DNA of 11,779 nucleotides, taken from the NCBI GenBank assembly GCA_000310025.1, contig FN647849.1:10457-22235 (forward strand), given 5' to 3'. The notes under the pieces were generated by a model that did no database searches, was not told where the DNA came from, and saw only the letters and a list, made by a program, of their open reading frames with translations. This stretch comes from Ectocarpus siliculosus (lineage: Eukaryota > Sar > Phaeophyceae > Ectocarpales > Ectocarpaceae). Positions 1 to 7,790 of the stretch are shown here, in pieces; the stretch's first letter is position 1, and the number at the start of each line of letters is the position of its first letter. Position numbers and translations under genes: made by a program.

Positions 1-28
1 GGGGGGGGAGGGGGGGGGAGAGGGGGCG

Positions 29-547
29 TGTACTCATAGTCGTGCATGCCGTAGTCGTTAGACCATTGACCTCGTATCCCTACAAAGCCGGAACGGAGCA
101 CGCCGGGTTCTCACCGGACCAGGCTCTCACATTGCCAAGCGCGAAGCGCCGTGAGGTATTCGGCGAGTCGCATGAAGGGTGCGCTACATCCTGCTAAGGG
201 TGTTCGGCATCTTGTGCTTACTTCCTAGCGTACGGATGACAGCTTGCGTATGACTTAACTTGTTTTGTGGTGCTTTCACTTCCAGAGACAGTTATAAGAA
301 CTGCGTAACTGCCTCGAGGATGCTTGAATATTTGAACACAACGTGGTGCGATCATCCCTCTTGCGCGGAGTGAGGGTTCTCCACCCCGCACAACATGATC
401 TACTCGACCACCATTATGATTACTGTACCGCCAAAAAAAAACAGAGTTAAAAAAAAACATAAACCTGGTTGCCGAGTTCACGAAGTGAATTGGCTTGTTT
501 TACAACGTCGTTGCCACGCGACGGAAACCCAACCCCGATGGCAAACA
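29..547 (+). repeat. R1 repeat, copy 1 (519 bp)
   Basis: Copy 1 matches 1125-1643 along its whole length, at about nine positions in ten by eye, and is the same length (519 bp). It opens TGTACTCATAGTCGTGC and closes CCGATGGCAAACA, so it has TG...CA ends. It contains two A-tracts near 433-460 and is bounded by G-rich tracts on both sides. It has no coding capacity that I recognise. Confidence 0.85.
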
Positions 548-623
548 CCGGGGGGGAGGGGGGAGGGGGGAGGGGGGCATTATTTTCGAATCGCGTGATT
601 CCTCTTCGCGGCTACTGCTGTGG

Positions 624-774
624 TGGGACCGCCTTCGCGAGATTAACAAGCTTATGAGGAAATAGAACAGGGAGGGGGTACGCAGACCCTATTCCCTGAC
701 CCTAACCCCAACCCAACTTCCCCGATTGTGTGCTTTATCCAACATGTTTACATAATCGGAAAACCCTGCCTAGG
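624..774 (+). repeat. R2 repeat, copy 1
   Basis: This copy shares most of its length with 2983-3127, including GAACAGGGAGGGGGTACGCA, CCAACTTCCCCGATTGT and ATCCAACATGTTTACA. It contains the telomere-like stretch CCCTGACCCTAACCCCAACC. It has no coding potential. Confidence 0.8.
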
Positions 775-879
775 CTACTGCTGTGGCGGTTACAGTGGTA
801 GTGGCAGTCTTCGAACACCAGTAACGGGTACCGGAAGCGGGTGACGGGCTTCTCCCACCCTGCCGATATGGAGAAAAGG

Positions 880-1102
880 TACCGTAGGTGACACAAGATA
901 CCGTACCCCTGGAACTGAATATCAGAGCTCGACTGCACTCCACGGCAAAGAGCATGCCAAAATAAAGTGACATGTTTTCTGAAAGATCTCGGCGACACGA
1001 TTCTAACGTCGTTATTTTCGGCACCGCCACCCTTTCTGCTGTGGAGTAATCGAGCTATGAAAATCGGTCCAGGGGGCGTGGTATCTTGTGTCACCTACGG
1101 TA
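880..1102. mobile_element. MITE-like inverted-repeat element, copy 1 (223 bp)
   Basis: The arms at 880-950 and 1031-1102 are inverted repeats of each other. The outermost 22 bases match perfectly (TACCGTAGGTGACACAAG...), and the inner parts match with scattered changes (AGCTCGA, CTCCAC). There is no transposase gene. Length and arm structure fit a miniature inverted-repeat transposable element. No clear target-site duplication is seen. Confidence 0.75.
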
Positions 1103-1124
1103 GGGGGGGGGGGGGGGGGGGGGG

Positions 1125-1643
1125 TGTACTCATAGTCGTGCATGCCGTAGTCGTTTGACCATTGACCTCGCATCCCTACAAAGCCGGGACGGAGCACGCC
1201 GGGTTCTCACCGGACCAGGCTCTCACATCACCAAGCGCGAAGCGCCGTGAGGTATTTGGCGAGTCGCATGAAGGGTGAGCTGCATCCTGCTAAGGGTGTT
1301 CGGCATCTTGTGCTTACTTCCTTGCGTACGGATGACAGCTACGTATGACTTAATTTATTTTCTGGTGCTTTTACTTCCAGAGACAGTTGTAAGCACTGTG
1401 TAACTGCCTCGAGGAAGCTTGACCATTTTAACACAACGTGGTGCGATCATCCCCCGTTGCGCGGAGTGAGGTTTCTCCACCCCGCACAACATGATCTACT
1501 CGACCACCATTATGGTTACCGCCAAAAAAAAAACCGAGGTAAAAAAAAAAAAACGGTAACCTGGTTGCCGAGTTCACGAAGTGAATTGGCTTGTTTTACA
1601 ACGTCGTTGCCAAGCGACGAAAACCCAATCCCGATGGCAAACA
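1125..1643 (+). repeat. R1 repeat, copy 2 (519 bp)
   Basis: This is a direct-orientation partner of the copy at 29-547. It follows an uninterrupted run of about 21 G. The two copies flank 577 bp holding the R2 repeat and an inverted-repeat element, a layout that recalls a small terminal-repeat retrotransposon. No primer-binding site is visible. Confidence 0.85.
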
Positions 1644-1721
1644 CCGAGGGGGGGGCTTGTTTTACAACGTCGTTGCCAAGCGACGAAAACCCAACCCCGA
1701 TGGCAAGCACCGGGGGGAGGA
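1590..1721 (+). repeat. 66-bp tandem duplication at the end of R1 copy 2
   Basis: The unit beginning CTTGTTTTACAACGTCG and ending in a G-run occurs at 1590-1655 and again at 1656-1721 with only a few differences. R1 copy 1 has the unit once. The duplication may be a slip between the G-rich unit edges. Confidence 0.8.
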
Positions 1722-2125
1722 ACCTACGGTAGGGGGGGGCGGGGAAAGAGGAATTGAGGGGAAGCAGGGGGGGGGGGGAGGAACGCTACTCTGTGCGACC
1801 GACCCCGCCGGCTCTGACAGCGTGGTTCAAAGGGCAGATGCGATAGACTGGCGGGAGGGGACAGATGGGTTAGGGCCGAAAACTCATGCACCATGGGTAC
1901 GACACATGTATCACAGTGTGTTCTGAATCACACCCATGTCGTAGTTATGATTCGCCGTGCGTGTGGTGGCATGGAAGGCGCGGCATCACCAAATAACCGC
2001 GGGCAGCGCGCTCGTCAGCCCCTGCTGAAACTCCTCGCTATCTAAAACTGGAGCCGCAGCATCAATTGGGGTGCTGCAGGACGACTGCTGAATGTCTGCA
2101 ACCACGACATGACGCACACGCTCAC

Positions 2126-2212
2126 CTCTAGCTGCAGCTGCTTGGCCTTGAAGTGGTTGTACAGACGAGGCAGCTCTCGCAGCATCAGCTTGTCGAACTG
2201 AAACACGCGCAC
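2126..2212 (-). CDS. TBC gene exon 6 (LPRLYNHF helix)
   Basis: The acceptor is TAAATCAG|GTG and the donor is CTAGAG|GTGAGCG. The exon is 29 codons, phase 0. It reads VRVFQFDKLMLRELPRLYNH, the TBC helix with the pattern 'vf..Ll...lP.l..H'. The reading frame stays open past the donor for 27 more codons to a TAG at 2044-2042, so a retained-intron form would end there. Confidence 0.87.
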
Positions 2213-2315
2213 CTGATTTACAACGCGAAATAACCCAGACGTTTGGAAAAAGAGTGGGGGCCGTAAAGTGGGGTATTGGCAGCGGCATCACTTGGGGCAG
2301 AGTACAAGGAACGTC

Positions 2316-2347
<32 letters not shown>

Positions 2348-2383
2348 GGCATTACTCCGGACAGAGAATAAGGAACGGTCGTT

Positions 2384-2425
<42 letters not shown>

Positions 2426-3582
2426 AGCAACAGAAACAACGTACACCACCACCAACAACAAGAACAGCCTCAGCAGCAGTAGCAATAGCGGTGAAAGCAC
2501 ACACGAACCAACTCTCCGCTCAAAAAGCCACCGAGGCTCGCCAGCAACGCAAACAAGTAGCAGCATCACCTTGAGCTGCCATGAAATCAAGTGAGCAGCA
2601 TCGTCTTTAGCTGCAATGCAAACAACTTAGCAGTGCGTGTTGTCACCTTTAGCTGCGGGACACCGGGTAACCACAGCTCCCGCATACCAAGGCCCGAGCC
2701 AACGCCGCTCAGCCTAGACGTTAGCGCCAGCATGAGCCAAAAAACGTCCTTTTCGGCACGCAGATGCGCGGGGCCGCTCCTCCATTCAGGCTGGCAAGAA
2801 TTGTTCATGACGCACGCGGGGGGGTGGGTGGGCGCAATAATTCATTGCATCTCTTTCGACACGAAACACGTGCAAACATTCCCATTATTATTTCCTGCTC
2901 GACTTAAATAGAGGCATCGCCAACACTCGGACGAATTTAACGCATCCACCGTAATATACAACGAGGGGGTGGGGCTTTTTGTTGGGCCGCCTTCGCGCGA
3001 TAAGTAAGTTGACGAGGAAAATAGAACAGGGAGGGGGTACGCAGACCCAATTCCTCAACCCTAACCCAACTTCCCCGATTGTATGCTGTATCCAACATGT
3101 TTACAAAATACGAAAAACCCTGCCAAGACTGTTGTTCTTGTTCGAGTTGGAGTGAGAAACAGAAGCATCTACGAAACCGCGAATGGCTGCTGTCCGGATG
3201 ATCGTGGGTGCTCTTATCGGAAATTTCGTCGGGTTGGTGGGTGTGCTTTTTGAAACGGGTGGTGAATCTACTGCCTTAGCGATAGTTTTCGAAATGTCTA
3301 CGAAGGGCGAGGAAGGAGTAAAAACCACTAGACATGTCGACAACGATAACGACCAAAGCGGTTACAACAACAAATGACAGCAACGACAACGACGAAGACG
3401 ACTACAACAGAAGAAGCAGCAGCACAGCAACAATAGCAAGAGGGATAACATCAGGCACATCATCAACAAGCTGTATTGCGGCGAGATCTCAGGCCAGATT
3501 AGAAATCTCGCTTCGCTCGAATAACATCAACTATCACAACGACCACGACGACTGTAACCATATCAGCAACAACAATGACGGC

Positions 3583-3620
<38 letters not shown>

Positions 3621-6600
3621 CGACGTCGACCCAAACTGACCTGACTCTCGTCCTCCCCGCTCCCATCAAAATCGTCCCATTCTTCCCACGCAGAGGCGGA
3701 CGTGGGAGACAACGCCATGGATGTGGCGGTTGCAACGAAAGGGGACACATCACCATCACCACCATCACCACCACCACCCCCATCATCATCGACGACGCTG
3801 CTGCTGCTGTCACCACGAACGCTGCGGCGCCGGTCACAGTTAGGGTAGCACGGTGCCCCCACGGCGGGGTCTCGAGTGGCGCAGGCCAGCAACAGCGAGC
3901 CCGCGACAAAGTTCATACCCTGCACGTGTGGGCCATCAAAAGCCAAAAAACAGGGGGGGGGGGGGGGGGGGGTACTCATAGTCGTGCGTACCGTAGTCGT
4001 TAGACCATTGACCTCGCATCCCTACAAAGCCGGGACGGAGCACGCCGGGTTCTCACCGGACCCGGCTCTCACATCACCAAGCGCGAAGCGCCGTGAGATA
4101 TTCGGCGAAGAGGGGGGGGGGGATGAAAAACGGAAGTGTGAAGTTCGTGCCCTGCACGTGCGGCATCAAAGGCACAAAGTATACCAAAATAACTAAAAAA
4201 CGCAACAGAACCCAGACACTAGCTGTATGTACCACAATAATCAGGAACAACACCAATGCCAACCACAGTAGCAATTGGCGAAGAAACCGCATTTTTTTCC
4301 GCCACACACTCCCCTCCTCACCCCCGCCACTGCTTCTCGCCCTCAACGCAAGGCCTGAAAGCTTGCTTGCCCCAACCTTTGTTACGGCTAAGTGGGTGAC
4401 AGGCGGCGGCACGCGTGGTTCACCCTCCACCTTCTTGCAGGGTGGGGGGTACCTGAAGGGTTCCCATGTGAAGCTAGGTGGACACAATAGCAGCGTAGTC
4501 CACCTACCGTAAGAGGCGGGGAGATGGCACCCCCCTACACCGACTTTCAAAGCTCGATAGCTCCACGACCAAGGTTGTCTGTACCGTACCGTAAACCGTA
4601 CCGTGGTATTCCGTAAGAGGCGAAGAGATGGCACCCCCCCTAGACCGAGTTTCAAAGCTTGATTGCTCCACAGCCAAGTGGGTGCGTAAAGAGCCCGATA
4701 CGTCTACGGAAAGCCGTCGACGAGATGTTTCCAATACCACCATTATTGGTGTTGGCACAAGCTTGGTCGTGGAGCAACAGAGTCTTGAAATCATCGGCCT
4801 ACGGGGGGTGCCATCTCTTCGCCTCTTACGGTCGCACAAGAGCGCACCTGGCAATATCCCACGTCCGGGTTGGTCTTGAGGCACGCCTTCAGAACGTTCG
4901 CGAGAAGGTTCTGCCCAGGCCCGTTCCGGCTCTTGAACAAGTCTTGGCGGGGGAAGGTTCGGCCGACATCTCTGTCGTTGTGAATTGTTTTGGGGGGGGG
5001 AAGAGCGCGGTAGCGGCGGAGCAACATCAGAGGTGTGAGTCTCTCTGTGTTTGTATGTGTATATTCTCTAAAAAAAAGGTTGGAAACGCCATAGTGACGC
5101 ATGGGGGAGGTAGGGAGAGAGAGAAAGGTGCTCTCAGAGACACGTGAAATAGAGGCACAAAGAGAGAGAACTAGGATGGCTGTATCGGCTTGATCGACCC
5201 CTTCACCAAATTGCCAACGAAGTATAACGCTTTCTGCCTGTCGAGGCAGACCAAACTTTCTCAAGATGCGATGTCTTGGCCATAAGGCATTGAAGTAAAT
5301 TTTCTTCCTGGGCATGCGCTTCTGGATATAGTCCGAGCTACCATACAGGTGGTGCAGCTGACGATAGATGCTTGCAGATGTGCCAATCGAAACACCCCCC
5401 CAAATACTCATCACGCAAGGGTGAAACAACAATCAGATATCACGTGTATGACGGGGGTTTGCATCTTTTGCAACTGAACGGGTGTTATCTGCACCCTGAG
5501 CTAAAATTCTGCCAACGACAGCATCATGACTTGGGGTGAGTGGTGGGTCCCCATCTCGTTAGGTATTGCCTGAGGCCAGGCATTTGAAAAATGAAAAAAA
5601 GGGATGTCACTACAACTAGGGTTTTGCCAGAGGCCGGACGCTGAAAAACGTAAAAACAAAGTCACTACAAGGCTGGTTTGGCAACACCTCCACGACTGAC
5701 AAACCGATCGACACACATTCCTGGCAGAAATGGTTTCAAACACGCGATGCCTGTCGAGGGCTAGTGGACAGGCGAGTGGTTTCATCGACACCCTCCTGCT
5801 CTCTCTTTGTGTAGGTTGTGGATGGCGCGTCGAAATCTCCGTCTGATACATCTACAAAGAGTTATTTCCAAAGAGATGTTCCATACAAAAATCAAGCAAT
5901 TTACCCCGGTTTTAATCTTCACTACAAGTACATGTTCTTCAGATCTCACGTTGAATTTCGTTGCAGAATCAAGAAGGCGGAACATTACAATAGGATGCCT
6001 CACTTTGATGAGATAAGTTCGACGACAAAAGAACCCTCCACTGAAAAGACTTCAATCCATCCTCTTCGACTGCTGTGGTTGTATATCCTACGGGTAGTCT
6101 CTCTTTTTCATTGTACTGTATGTATACTTCCCAATGGTAGATGCCGTCTCCGTAAGCTGACCTGGATATTTCTCCCTCGGCGCCGTTGCGGCTTAGCGCT
6201 CGCCATCCAGAGGGCGGCGGCAGCGCCAGGCCATCACCATCACCGTCGACACTCGCGGCATCCGGGCCAAACAGGCTCTCTTCCGCATCCAAAACAGCCG
6301 CCGCCGCTGCCGCTGCGTCGGGCGACCCCTCACACCCGTGAGTGGCCACCGCGTCGTTGTCATCTCCGTACAAGCAAGCCTCGTACACGTCGCGGTAGTT
6401 GCCCGGATTCTCGCGCTTTGCTCTCCCCACCTTGTCGTCCATTTCCTATTGCACCGGGAGGTACGCCAGTAGATGTCGAAAAGATTGGCCAAAAAAGACG
6501 CAAGAGACAGGAAAAAAGAGAGGTTCAGCGGGGGGGGAGAAGCAGAGGGAGAGAGTCGCTGGGCGGGGAGGGGGCGAGAGAGAAGAAGCACACGGCTACC

Positions 6601-7790
6601 TCAACAACGAAGCGATGTTGGTATTGAGTCGGGGGCGCGGGCGTGCTCAATAGGCGATCATGAGTGGTACTTCGTATGCTACAACGGTACATACGCGTCC
6701 ACAAAAGTTGACTGAACGAGGGCGAACCTGACGTTTTTGTGCAACCTCTCCACCAACATCGACGCCACTACCACGCCCCATCATATAATGCCCCCAATCA
6801 AGCCGGAGCGCTAGGTTTAGCTCTAAGGGCAGAGAGATGCGGTCATCTTCGGTACGTATTCAACGCCTAACGCCCATTTTCTGATGTGATGTGTCTCATG
6901 GGTTTTCGGGCAGATTTTTTCGATCTGAACAACGCATTATTAGATCCTCCGCAGCCACAAAGTACCTTGCCAGAAACAAAATATTTCTCCGGGGGGGCTC
7001 CTCGCTTCAGACGAAACAAGACTACAGCCGCACCAAGGCTTGGGCGGAAGGCGGCAAAATGCTCTTGTGTAATGAGAGTCGGTGGGTGACCTCGGTGACC
7101 GAAACACGGAACAATATAATCTCAATCGCCTTTTTTGAGGACCTTTCAAACTGTCAAGAAACGGATCAAAAACCAGTATTGCGTGCAGACCGAAAGATTA
7201 GTTGCTGTCGGAGCAGCCTCCCCCGACACCACCGCGGCGATCGTATCACAGCCACGCTCACCGAGTAGGAGCGTATCGCCACCCCATCACAGGCGTGTGA
7301 GTGAGTGTGCGTGTTCAGCGAGAACCCCCTTCAACTATGGTATGTATGTACACGGCTGCATTAGAGGGGACTCGGCAAAAAGGCAAGAGAGACGTTGATG
7401 ACTAGAGGTGCAACGTACCACAGCAGCAGTATAGCAGAAACCATGTACATAACTCTCCGGCACTCTGACCTTCTTGACGTTGAGCACGCACATCCAGAAC
7501 TCCACCCTCCTGTCTTTGGGCACGCCCGCCCCGTGCGTCAGGCAGACCTTGTGCGCCTTTCGCCCAAAGCTCGCCCTCGTGTTTCGGCACAGCCATGAGA
7601 TTCGTGTGATGCTTGCGAGATCCAGCATCTTGGCGAGGAGCAGAGGGTTGTCGGCATTCGATAGCGCCCGGGCGGCCGCTGTCGTCGCCCCCGCCGGCCG
7701 TGAAGATGGCGCTTGGGAGGGAACATCGCGGCCTCGGGGATGGTGGCTGCTCGTTTTCTCCGTGCTCTCGACGTCATCTGCTGATTGCAT
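2126..7790 (-). CDS. TBC-domain Rab GTPase-activating protein, 3' partial (six exons)
   Basis: The protein should speed GTP hydrolysis on a Rab GTPase and so switch off a vesicle-trafficking step at a membrane. Exons are 7790-7470, 6445-6162, 4971-4848, 3919-3641, 2790-2647 and 2212-2126. They total 1239 nt, or 413 codons with no stop, and every junction keeps phase. Blocks of the TBC domain appear in order: GVPKDRRVEFWM (residues 89-100), NYRDVYEACL (123-132), I200-S-R-D203-V-G-R206 (the IxxDxxR arginine finger), RTFP (206-209), VGYCQ (239-243, the YxQ glutamine finger), GMNFVAG (244-250), DVFWLMLAL (351-359) and FDKLMLRELPRLYNHF (390-405). Both catalytic residues are present, so an active GAP is expected. 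Low-complexity inserts at about 133-186 and 274-330 make this TBC domain longer than usual. The last TBC blocks (WFLTLF-like, and the one with a conserved Asp) are missing and should lie beyond the left edge. The Rab target cannot be told from the sequence. Family assignment is very secure; subfamily is unknown. Confidence 0.9.
2213..2646 (-). other. TBC intron 5
   Basis: This 434-bp GT-AG intron has two CAG microsatellites in its later half. Plus-strand open frames here are only Gln/Ala/Ser readings of those repeats. Confidence 0.85.
2317..2423 (+). repeat. (CAG)9 and (CAG)13 microsatellites
   Basis: Nine CAG units at 2317-2343 and thirteen at 2385-2423 are separated by about 40 bp, with CAA/CAG-rich DNA after them. 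They lie in TBC intron 5, so the pre-mRNA carries CUG repeats 100-210 nt upstream of the exon 6 acceptor. Confidence 0.9.
2647..2790 (-). CDS. TBC gene exon 5 (FWLMLAL helix)
   Basis: The acceptor is CTTGCCAG|CCT and the donor is AAAG|GTGACA. The exon is exactly 48 codons, phase 0. AEKDVFWLMLALTSRL matches the family's 'ee.aFWlL..l' helix that follows the GMNF block. GMRELWLPGVPQLK matches the loop before the next helix. The donor is clear; the acceptor is the best of few choices, so the first ten residues are less certain. Confidence 0.87.
2983..3127 (+). repeat. R2 repeat, copy 2
   Basis: This is the second copy of the roughly 150-bp repeat, in intron 4 of the TBC gene and in the same orientation as copy 1. 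It is independent of R1, so R2 is its own family. Confidence 0.8.
3583..3621 (+). repeat. (AAC)13 microsatellite
   Basis: Thirteen AAC units lie about 20 nt inside TBC intron 4, read as GUU repeats in the transcript. A looser AAC/GAC-rich zone runs back to about 3335. Confidence 0.9.
3641..3919 (-). CDS. TBC gene exon 4 (GMNFVAG block plus acidic/Gly insert)
   Basis: The acceptor is ACGTGCAG|GGT and the donor is CAG|GTCAGT, a near-perfect consensus. The exon is 93 codons, phase 0 at both ends. GMNFVAGSLLLACATRDP directly continues the YCQ finger, as in the whole family. Residues 274-336 are an insert rich in Ser, Asp and Gly; its Gly/Asp core (287-300) is encoded by a CAC/CAT microsatellite (plus-strand reading, about 3748-3790). 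An AAC repeat begins about 20 nt inside the following intron. Confidence 0.9.
3972..4108 (+). repeat. R1 repeat, truncated copy 3
   Basis: This copy matches the first roughly 135 bp of R1 (GTACTCATAGTCGTGC through CGCCGTGAG), then stops. A 20-G run lies on its left (3953-3972) and an 11-G run on its right (4112-4122). It sits in intron 3 of the TBC gene, about 33 nt from the acceptor of exon 4. Confidence 0.85.
4137..4180 (-). repeat. Duplicate of the exon 4 splice-acceptor region
   Basis: This stretch matches 3908-3949, which holds the real acceptor and the first bases of exon 4, at roughly four of five positions. The shared core is CCTGCACGTG (plus strand). It keeps an AG acceptor (4152-4153) followed by GGCACGAACTT, so it reads HVQ-GTNF where the true site reads HVQ-GMNF. 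Similarity ends about 12 nt into the exon. Using it would lead to a stop near 4074 and a truncated GAP. Confidence 0.7.
4507..4573 (+). repeat. Solo arm of the MITE-like family
   Basis: This closely matches the left arm of the element at 4611-4831 (CCGTAAGAGGCGGGGAGATG, then AAAGCTCGATAGCTCCACGA). No inverted partner of its own is seen. It is followed by short ACCGTACCGTA repeats (4582-4603). It is probably a remnant of an older insertion next to the intact copy. Confidence 0.7.
4611..4831. mobile_element. MITE-like inverted-repeat element, copy 2 (221 bp)
   Basis: The left arm at 4611-4678 and the right arm at 4761-4831 are inverted copies beginning CCGTAAGAGGCGAAGAGATG. The arms share layout and blocks with the element at 880-1102 (CCGTA start, C-run, AGACCGA, AAAGCTCGAT-like, GCTCCAC), so they are one family. 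It lies in TBC intron 3 and ends 16 bp from the donor of exon 3. Confidence 0.75.
4848..4971 (-). CDS. TBC gene exon 3 (catalytic core)
   Basis: The acceptor is CAACGACAG|A and the donor is CAG|GTGCGC. One base completes the split Arg202 codon, followed by 41 codons. It holds D203 and the arginine finger R206, the RTFP turn, GPGQNLLANVLKAC and the glutamine finger in VGYCQ. This is the most strongly conserved part of the gene. A nine-C tract on the sense strand (4992-5000) lies about 19 nt upstream of the acceptor and serves as its pyrimidine tract. Confidence 0.93.
4972..6161 (-). other. TBC intron 2
   Basis: This 1190-bp intron interrupts the arginine-finger codon group. Apart from the 57-bp tandem repeat and a GA-rich patch (about 5105-5170), it looks unique and non-coding. 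Confidence 0.85.
5560..5670 (+). repeat. Imperfect tandem repeat of about 57 bp, two units
   Basis: The units at 5560-5616 and 5617-5670 share TAGG..TTGCC.GAGGCC, TGAAAAA.G.AAAAA and GTCACTACAA. They lie inside TBC intron 2. Confidence 0.65.
6162..6445 (-). CDS. TBC gene exon 2 (linker plus start of Arg finger)
   Basis: The exon begins after the acceptor GCAATAG at GAA-ATG and ends in the donor CCAG|GTCAGC, leaving a codon split after two bases. It encodes residues 108-201 and part of 202. NYRDVYEACL matches the Y..L helix of TBC domains. Residues 133-186 are a non-conserved insert with seven alanines in a row and Asp/Gly repeats. It ends in GEIS, the first half of the IxxDxxR motif. Confidence 0.87.
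6446..7469 (-). other. TBC intron 1
   Basis: This 1024-bp GT-AG intron has a purine-rich patch (about 6500-6600). No coding signal or repeat family was recognised. Confidence 0.85.
7470..7790 (-). CDS. TBC gene exon 1 (N-terminus and first TBC block)
   Basis: This exon encodes 107 codons. The start at 7790 is the first ATG after an in-frame TAA nine bases upstream, and it has A at -3. The first 40 residues are Ser/Pro/Ala-rich with no signal peptide or membrane segment. A helical stretch (NPLLLAKMLDLASITRI) leads into the TBC opening block with Arg94 and Phe98-Trp99. The donor reads AAG|GTCAGAG, phase 0. An alternative is that the exon begins at an acceptor-like CAG ending at 7779, with a separate upstream exon. 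I saw no convincing one. Confidence 0.85.

Larger units (their letters stand above)
1..2125. other. Repeat-rich region, probably intron or 3' side of the TBC gene
   Basis: No exon could be supported here. In order it holds R1 copy 1, R2 copy 1, a MITE-like element, R1 copy 2 and about 400 bp of unique DNA (1722-2125). The missing C-terminal TBC exons must lie further left. Confidence 0.6.
2791..3640 (-). other. TBC intron 4
   Basis: This 850-bp GT-AG intron holds the AAC microsatellite next to its donor, an AAC/GAC-rich zone (about 3335-3440) and R2 copy 2. Nothing else is recognisable. Confidence 0.85.
3920..4847 (-). other. TBC intron 3, doubly invaded
   Basis: This 928-bp GT-AG intron has the MITE-like element 16 bp after its donor, a lone arm of the same family, a decoy acceptor at 4152 and an R1 fragment with G-runs about 33 nt before its true acceptor. 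The part between 4185 and 4500 shows nothing recognisable. Confidence 0.85.

Noticed and set aside
1800-1860. Possible next TBC exon on the minus strand with an LPFE-like string
   Set aside because: A CCGCCAG acceptor and SLSHLPFE look tempting, but the expected following residues (VWD-type) are absent and the frame runs into Pro-rich repeat DNA.
1457-1926. Small open frames over R1 copy 2
   Set aside because: They are readings of repeat DNA that repeat the same peptide because of the 66-bp duplication. There is no independent coding sign.
2254-2594. Polyglutamine/polyalanine proteins over the CAG tracts
   Set aside because: They are only frame readings of the microsatellites in an intron of a well-supported gene on the other strand.
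4074-4655. Minus-strand open frame of 193 codons
   Set aside because: It reads through the MITE arms, the decoy acceptor and R1. The only meaningful part is the exon-like HVQGTNF remnant, listed separately.
5818-6627. Plus-strand open frame of 269 codons
   Set aside because: It runs antisense over TBC exon 2 and its introns. The protein is Pro/Arg/His-rich with no recognisable domain, while the opposite strand has a conserved TBC block with proper splice sites.
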